The position numbers and the translations under genes were made by a program. A stretch of DNA of 5,468 nucleotides from Actinomycetes bacterium (lineage in GTDB: Bacteria > Actinomycetota > Thermoleophilia > Solirubrobacterales > Solirubrobacteraceae). Under the pieces are notes generated by a model. That model was not told the origin of the DNA. It saw nothing but the letters and a program-made list of their open reading frames with translations, and ran no database searches. Location of the stretch: NCBI GenBank assembly GCA_023404805.1, contig JAEYAL010000215.1, positions 1 through 5,468 of the forward strand, written 5' to 3'. How positions within the stretch are numbered: the first letter of the stretch is position 1; each line of letters begins with the position of its first letter. Shown here piece by piece: positions 1-3,431 of the stretch.

Positions 1-443
1 GCCTCCCGCAGCGACCGCGTCCCGGCGCGGTCGAGCGACCCCAGCTCCGCTTCGGTCGCGTCCCGCAGCGACGCGCGCTGGGCGGCGGCCCAGGCGCGGC
101 GGTCTAGCGTGCCGATCGGGGTGTTCGCCGGGTGCAGGTCGAGCCGCACAGGCGGCGCTTCGGCGACCGCCCTGGGCGGTTCGGCTGCGGGCCGCAGTTC
201 ACGCGAGACGCGCACCGCCCCGCCGGGCGTGCTCACGAGGACGCCGTGCCGCAGCAGCCGGTCGTAGGCCTCGACGACGATGCCGCGGGAAACGGCCAGC
301 TCGGTCGCCAACGCGCGGCTGCTCGGGAGCGGGTCGCCGGGAGTCAGCTCGCCTCGCACGATCAGTTCGTGGAGCAGGTGCTCGATCTGGTCGGGAAGCG
401 GCGTGCGGTCGTCGCGGTCGACGGCGATCCCGAGGTCGATCAC
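1..443 (-). CDS. MocR/PdxR-family transcriptional regulator (GntR winged helix + aminotransferase-like domain), C-terminus cut by window edge
   Basis: A DNA-binding regulator whose large C-terminal domain is related to fold-type I PLP aminotransferases; family members sense PLP or amino-acid-derived ligands and usually control a neighbouring gene. Reading from 443 leftwards, the first 147 residues are visible. Residues 1-10 read (M)IDLGIAVDR, the usual MocR opening. Residues 12-80 form the GntR winged helix, with PLPDQIEHLL, GELTPGDPLPSSRALATELA and VSRGIVVEAYDRLL as its conserved blocks. Residues 81-100 are an A/P/E-rich linker. From about 101 the aminotransferase fold begins, with the typical RRAW and SLREA segments. 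The PLP lysine lies outside the window. I chose GTG at 443 because it gives the family N-terminus. In-frame GTGs at 482 and 530 are alternatives, and the one at 530 sits 7 nt after a TAAGCT box. Codons 530-483 have clearly more A/T at third positions than the rest, which argues against coding there. The gene is divergent from the CMD-fold gene, its likely target. Family assignment is firm; the ligand is unknown. Confidence 0.9.
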   Translation of the reverse strand, partial: MIDLGIAVDRDDRTPLPDQIEHLLHELIVRGELTPGDPLPSSRALATELAVSRGIVVEAYDRLLRHGVLVSTPGGAVRVSRELRPAAEPPRAVAEAPPVRLDLHPANTPIGTLDRRAWAAAQRASLRDATEAELGSLDRAGTRSLRE

Positions 444-485
444 GCGGCTGCGGCCCGTCTCGGGCGCCTGCTCTGGGGCCACCGC

Positions 486-518
486 AACCGGTCCGGCGCC
501 CGCGCCGCGAACTGGTCC
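486..518. promoter_or_regulatory. Candidate MocR-type operator: 9-bp direct repeat, 24-bp period
   Basis: AACCGGTCC at 486-494 and AACTGGTCC at 510-518 match at 8 of 9 positions and start 24 bp apart. The right copy abuts the -35 of the CMD promoter. MocR regulators (GabR, PdxR, TauR) typically bind direct repeats, and TGGTC also occurs in operators of other GntR proteins such as FadR. The placement suits activation of the plus-strand gene and blockage of the regulator's own transcription. If the regulator started at GTG 530, both copies would be coding and in frame (Gly-Pro-Val each time), which is a competing explanation. Confidence 0.35.
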
Positions 519-547
519 TTGGCGCGTCACCGGCTGGAGCTTACGCT
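519..547 (+). promoter_or_regulatory. Candidate sigma70-type promoter of the CMD-fold gene (leaderless)
   Basis: TTGGCG at 519-524, a 17-nt spacer, then TACGCT at 542-547. This is the best promoter-like match in the window, with canonical spacing. Transcription is predicted to begin at about 554-556, essentially on the ATG at 556, so the message would be leaderless. The only SD-like GGAG (536-539) lies 16 nt before the ATG, too far to serve as a ribosome-binding site, and overlaps the promoter itself. Confidence 0.5.
538..543 (-). promoter_or_regulatory. Candidate -10 box for the MocR-type regulator
   Basis: On the minus strand this reads TAAGCT, matching the TANNNT pattern of sigma70-type -10 elements. 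Transcription would begin at about 531-530. This gives either a leaderless message from GTG 530 or a leader of about 87 nt before GTG 443. The best -35 (TTCGCG, complement of 560-565, 16-nt spacer) is weak. The box shares its TA with the plus-strand -10 box at 542-547. Confidence 0.4.
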
Positions 548-555
548 CCGCACCG

Positions 556-1146
556 ATGACGCGAATCGCTCCGTTGCCCCGCTCCAAGTTCGGCCCGTCG
601 GCGCGGCTGTCGGACTTCTTCGTCCGCCGGATCGCGGGCCGGTCGATCGATGGCATCGGCGTGGCGGCGCACGTGCCGGCGCTGCTGCGTGCCAGCGGCG
701 GCATGGAGCGGTTCTTCATGGGTCGCCGGGCCACCACGCACCGCGTCCTGGAGCTGGTCTCGGTGCGCACGGCGATGGAGGTCGGCTGCTCGTTCTGCCT
801 CGACTTCGGGTCCTACCTGGCGCAGGCCAACCACGGCGTGACCGAAGACGAGATCCGCGGGCTGTCCGACCACGCCGGATCCGGGCTGTTCACGCCGGCT
901 GAGGTCGCTGCGTTCGACCTGGCCGTCGCCATGAGCGCCACCCCGCCCCACGTCGACGACGCGCTGTGGGCGCGCGCTGCGGAGCACTTCGACGAGCGCC
1001 AGCTGCTCGAGATCACGGCGATGGTCGGCTGGGAGAACTCGCGGGCCCGGATCGCGCATGCGCTGCACCTCACGTCGCACGGGTTCACCGACGGCGGCGC
1101 CTGCGCCGTGGCGACGACCGCCCGCGCCGGCGACGCGGTGCGCTGA
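556..1146 (+). CDS. Carboxymuconolactone decarboxylase (CMD)/AhpD-fold family protein
   Basis: A 196-residue, all-helical, cytosolic protein of the CMD/AhpD superfamily, probably redox-active; the substrate is unknown. The core is ELVSVRTAMEVGCSFCLDFG at residues 66-85. It has Glu66, then Cys78 and Cys81 as the CxxC pair, with the same Glu-to-Cys spacing (12) as Mycobacterium tuberculosis AhpD (Glu118, Cys130). The two AhpD histidines (132 and 137) correspond here to Phe80 and Gly85, so this is not a standard AhpD proton relay. The second conserved helix is at about residues 148-172 (LLEITAMVGWENSRARIAHA), and the length is normal for the family. ATG 556 was chosen because it lies 8 nt after a TACGCT box; the reading frame stays open upstream to 280, but that part is antisense to the regulator. 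The gene is divergent from the MocR-type regulator and likely controlled by it. True lactone decarboxylase activity is unlikely, since no protocatechuate pathway genes are nearby. Confidence 0.85.
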   Translation: MTRIAPLPRSKFGPSARLSDFFVRRIAGRSIDGIGVAAHVPALLRASGGMERFFMGRRATTHRVLELVSVRTAMEVGCSFCLDFGSYLAQANHGVTEDEIRGLSDHAGSGLFTPAEVAAFDLAVAMSATPPHVDDALWARAAEHFDERQLLEITAMVGWENSRARIAHALHLTSHGFTDGGACAVATTARAGDAVR

Positions 1147-1167
1147 CCGGTCCGCGCGCGGCCCGAG

Positions 1168-1208
1168 CGCACCAGCCGCAGGATCTCCTGAGGCGGGCCG
1201 CACCAGCC
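1168..1208. repeat. 10-bp direct repeat with a small inverted repeat upstream of nfo
   Basis: CGCACCAGCC occurs at 1168-1177 and again at 1199-1208, 31 bp apart. Between the copies lies CAGGA-TC-TCCTG (1179-1190), an inverted repeat with 5-bp arms. All of this is in the 98-bp gap between the CMD-fold gene and nfo, upstream of the nfo -10 box. It could be an operator or residual sequence. I recognise no known regulator site, and it does not resemble an SOS box. Confidence 0.25.
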
Positions 1209-1231
1209 CTCGCCCGAGTCGGCTCGCCCGC

Positions 1232-1237
1232 TAGCCT
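1232..1237 (+). promoter_or_regulatory. Candidate -10 box of nfo (leaderless start)
   Basis: TAGCCT ends 7 nt before the ATG at 1245, placing the predicted transcription start at about 1244-1245. There is no purine-rich ribosome-binding site before the ATG, and no good -35 at the usual distance (1209-1214 reads CTCGCC). The box therefore supports both a separate promoter for nfo and the choice of start codon. Confidence 0.45.
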
Positions 1238-1244
1238 CGCGCGC

Positions 1245-2087
1245 ATGCTCATCGGTTGTCACGTCTCCCCCGCCGGCGGTCCGCACAAGGCGATCGAGCG
1301 AGGCGTCGAGCGCGGCTGCACGGCGATCCAGATCTTCAACCAGAGCCCGCGGGCGTGGAAGCCGAACTCGTACGACGACGACGCGCTCGCGAAGTTCCAC
1401 AAGGCCCAGGCCGACAGCGACATCGGGGCCGTGCTGATCCACGCGATCTACCTGCTCAACCCAGGTTCTGAGGACGGCGAGATCCGGCAGAAGTCGCTGG
1501 CGTCGCTGTCGACGTCGCTGCAGGTCGGCGACGCGATCGGCTCGGCCGGCGTGGTGCTGCACCCTGGATCCGCGCTGAAGGGCCCGGTCCCGCCCGCGAT
1601 CAAGCGCGCCGGCGAGGTCATCGCCGAATGCCTGGCCGAGTCGGAGTCCTGCCCGCTGCACCTGGAGATCACCGCTGGCGCCGGCGGCACGCTCGGGCGC
1701 ACCTTCGCGGAGCTCGCCGAGTTGATCGACGCCGCCGGCGGGTCGCCGCGGCTCGGCGTCTGCCTGGACTCCTGCCATCTGCTCGCCTCGGGCTACGACG
1801 TGCGTACGCCGGAGTCGCTGGCGAAGGTGATCGACGAGCTCGACCGCGAGCTCGGGCTCGACCGCCTCGGGTCGCTGCACCTCAACGACTCCCAGTACCC
1901 GCTCGGGTCCAACCGCGACCGCCACGCGAACCTCGGCGAGGGCGAGATCGGCGAAGCCGGCATCCAGGGTTTCCTCAAGGAGCCGCGCTTCCAGGGGCTG
2001 CCGTGCGTGCTTGAGACGCCCGGCCCGGACGGCAAGGGAACGTCGGCCGACGAGATCGCGTACGCGCGCAAGCTGCACGCGGCGTGA
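1245..2087 (+). CDS. nfo: Deoxyribonuclease IV (endonuclease IV, AP endonuclease)
   Basis: A zinc-dependent apurinic/apyrimidinic endonuclease of base-excision repair. It cuts DNA 5' of abasic sites, leaving a 3'-OH for DNA polymerase, and removes blocked 3' ends. The 280-residue product is a single TIM barrel of normal family length (E. coli Nfo is 285). All nine trinuclear-zinc ligands can be placed: His66 (in HAIYLLN), His106 (LHPGS), Glu141 (LEITAG), Asp175 and His178 (CLDSCHLLASGYD), His212 (LHLNDS), Asp225 and His227 (DRHANLGEGEIG), and Glu257 (ETPG). Each sits 3-4 residues below its E. coli counterpart, with no internal gap. The N-terminus (IGCHVSPAGG) and the DNA-contacting loop (FNQSPRAW) are also typical. 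The ATG follows a TAGCCT box by 7 nt. The transporter starts 33 nt downstream, with its own box in the gap, so joint transcription is possible but not required. Enzyme identity is secure. Confidence 0.97.
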   Translation: MLIGCHVSPAGGPHKAIERGVERGCTAIQIFNQSPRAWKPNSYDDDALAKFHKAQADSDIGAVLIHAIYLLNPGSEDGEIRQKSLASLSTSLQVGDAIGSAGVVLHPGSALKGPVPPAIKRAGEVIAECLAESESCPLHLEITAGAGGTLGRTFAELAELIDAAGGSPRLGVCLDSCHLLASGYDVRTPESLAKVIDELDRELGLDRLGSLHLNDSQYPLGSNRDRHANLGEGEIGEAGIQGFLKEPRFQGLPCVLETPGPDGKGTSADEIAYARKLHAA

Positions 2088-2107
2088 GGCGCCGCCCGCC
2101 GACCGCC

Positions 2108-2113
2108 TAACGT
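2108..2113 (+). promoter_or_regulatory. Candidate -10 box of the MFS transporter gene (decides start)
   Basis: TAACGT ends 7 nt before GTG 2121. The frame also has a GTG at 2112, but that codon overlaps the box and has nothing SD-like before it. A GGAG at 2114-2117 is only 3 nt from GTG 2121, too close for normal ribosome binding. Leaderless initiation at 2121 explains the arrangement best. The -35 is weak: TGAGGC at 2085-2090 overlaps the nfo stop codon. Confidence 0.4.
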
Positions 2114-2120
2114 GGAGCGG

Positions 2121-3386
2121 GTGTCCGCTCCCAGCACACGCCTGGCCGAGGAGGCCGCCCCGTCGACGGTGACGGGCGTCCTCCGGATGCCGGAGGTCCT
2201 GCCGACGATCACGGCGTCGATCGTCGCGCGGCTGTCGTTCGGCGCGATGAGCCTGCTGACCGTCCTGCGGGTGACCGACGCCGGGTACTCGTACGGCCAG
2301 GCCGGGCTCGCGTCGGCAGCGTTCGCGGTGATGATGGCGATCGGCACGCCGACCCTCTCGCGCCTGATCGACCGCGACGGCCAGACGCGCGTGCTGCTGA
2401 TCAGCGCGACCACTGGCGCCGCTGCGACGGCGGCCATGGCGCTGATGCCGCTCGACAGCCCGCTCTGGCTCTTCATCCTCGTGGCGGCGGTCAACGGCGT
2501 CCTGCAGCCGCCGCTCGGCGGCACGATGCGCACCCTGTGGGATCTGCTGCTGGAGTCCGACCAGGACCGCCACGTCGGCTACGCCCTGGAGGCGGCAGCG
2601 GTCGAGGTGGTCTTCACCGGCGGGCCGCTGCTGCTGGTCGGGGTGATCGCGTCGGCGTTTGGCGCCGATGTCGCCCTGCTCGTCTGCGCAGCCCTGACGG
2701 GCGGCGGGACCGTGGCGTTCGCGCTGTCCGGGCCGTCGCGGCGCTGGCGGCCGAGCCCCGACCGGATCCCCGACCCGTTCGGGCCGCTGCGCTGCCCGGG
2801 CGTCTGGACGATGCTGCTGATCTCACTCGGCGCCGGCGCCTACTTCGGGATGGTCGAGCTGTCGGTGACGGCCTTCGGGCGCGCCCACGGCGACCTGTCG
2901 CTGATCGGCCTGCTGCTGGCGGTCTGGTCGATCGGCAGCTTCGTCGGCGGCATGGTGATCGCCCGCGTGAAGCCGGCCGCGAACCCGCCGCGGCGCATCG
3001 TGCTCTTCATGCTCGCGATGGGACTGGCGGCGGCGCTGCTCGGCGTGGTCGATTCGACCATCGCGCTCGCCGTGGTGCTCGCCCTGACCGGCGCCTGGAT
3101 CGCGCCGGTCTTCGCGACCGCCAACGGCCTGATGGGCGCCGTCGCCCCGCAGGGCACGCTGACCGAAGCCTTCGCCTGGACCACCAGCGCGATCATGCTC
3201 GGCTTCACCGTCGGCTCACCGTCGGCGGGCTACCTCGTCGACCACGTCTCGCTCCACGCGGCGTTCGCAGCCGCGAGCCTCCCCTGCCTCATCGCGGCCG
3301 CCCTCGTCTGGCTGTTCCGCGGCACGCTGGTCCCGGCGGAGCAAACCGGCCCCGCCACCAAGGCCGAACCCGCACCAGCCGGCTAA
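2121..3386 (+). CDS. Major facilitator superfamily (MFS) transporter, substrate unknown
   Basis: A 421-residue inner-membrane secondary transporter, probably a proton-coupled exporter of a small molecule; this is inferred from family only. About twelve hydrophobic helices can be placed, near residues 28-50, 57-80, 90-110, 114-132, 155-180, 184-203, 227-250, 258-282, 292-310, 313-335, 350-372 and 377-399. The cytoplasmic loop 2-3 carries a recognisable MFS motif A (RLIDRDGQTR, residues 81-90). A hydrophilic, Pro/Arg-rich central loop at about 204-226 separates the two six-helix halves. The first 27 residues and the Ala/Pro-rich tail (403-421) are soluble, and there is no cleavable signal peptide. 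The start at GTG 2121 is set by the TAACGT box. It lies 33 nt after nfo and converges on dnaE, whose stop is 45 nt away. Drug, sugar or metabolite export are all possible; nothing local points to one. Family is confident, specificity is not. Confidence 0.88.
   Translation: MSAPSTRLAEEAAPSTVTGVLRMPEVLPTITASIVARLSFGAMSLLTVLRVTDAGYSYGQAGLASAAFAVMMAIGTPTLSRLIDRDGQTRVLLISATTGAAATAAMALMPLDSPLWLFILVAAVNGVLQPPLGGTMRTLWDLLLESDQDRHVGYALEAAAVEVVFTGGPLLLVGVIASAFGADVALLVCAALTGGGTVAFALSGPSRRWRPSPDRIPDPFGPLRCPGVWTMLLISLGAGAYFGMVELSVTAFGRAHGDLSLIGLLLAVWSIGSFVGGMVIARVKPAANPPRRIVLFMLAMGLAAALLGVVDSTIALAVVLALTGAWIAPVFATANGLMGAVAPQGTLTEAFAWTTSAIMLGFTVGSPSAGYLVDHVSLHAAFAAASLPCLIAAALVWLFRGTLVPAEQTGPATKAEPAPAG
2180..2196 (+). 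repeat. Perfect 7-bp inverted repeat early in the MFS coding region
   Basis: CCTCCGG (2180-2186), ATG loop (2187-2189), CCGGAGG (2190-2196). It would form a stable GC hairpin about 60 nt into the mRNA, centred on the in-frame Met23 codon. It may be a chance product of GC-rich coding sequence. It also hides the ATG that would be the next alternative start. Confidence 0.35.
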
Positions 3387-3431
3387 TCCGCAGGCCAGAG
3401 CAGCGCCCCGCGCCCTCAGGCCACCGCGAGC
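3387..3431. other. Convergent gap between the MFS transporter and dnaE; no intrinsic terminator seen
   Basis: Forty-five bases separate two converging stop codons. There is no GC stem followed by a T-run on either strand. The only repeats are CAGGCCA twice (3391-3397 and 3417-3423) and an 8-bp palindrome AGCCGGCT (3377-3384) overlapping the transporter's stop. Termination is presumably Rho-dependent or lies inside the opposing genes, which would produce overlapping antisense RNA. Confidence 0.4.

Noticed and set aside
1..75. A CCCGCAGCGAC repeat at 4-14 and 61-75
   Set aside because: Both copies encode the similar SLREA and SLRDA segments of the regulator, so this is coding similarity rather than a DNA element.
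280..555. An N-terminal extension of the CMD-fold protein to the ATG at 280
   Set aside because: The added residues are Ser/Arg/Pro-rich, antisense to the regulator, and upstream of the best promoter match. The family length is already met from 556.
132..902. A 256-codon plus-strand open frame over the regulator and CMD gene
   Set aside because: It is antisense to the MocR winged helix and then out of frame with the CMD gene. Its composition is low-complexity and it has no recognisable domain.
1179..1190. CAGGATCTCCTG as an SOS (LexA) box for nfo
   Set aside because: It does not match the GAAC-N4-GTTC pattern of Gram-positive LexA sites or the CTG-N10-CAG enterobacterial type.
813..2573. 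A 586-codon open frame on the minus strand across the CMD, nfo and MFS genes
   Set aside because: Its translation is Arg/Ala/Gly-rich and resembles no family. It is antisense to three genes with clear motifs, and long antisense frames are expected in DNA this GC-rich.
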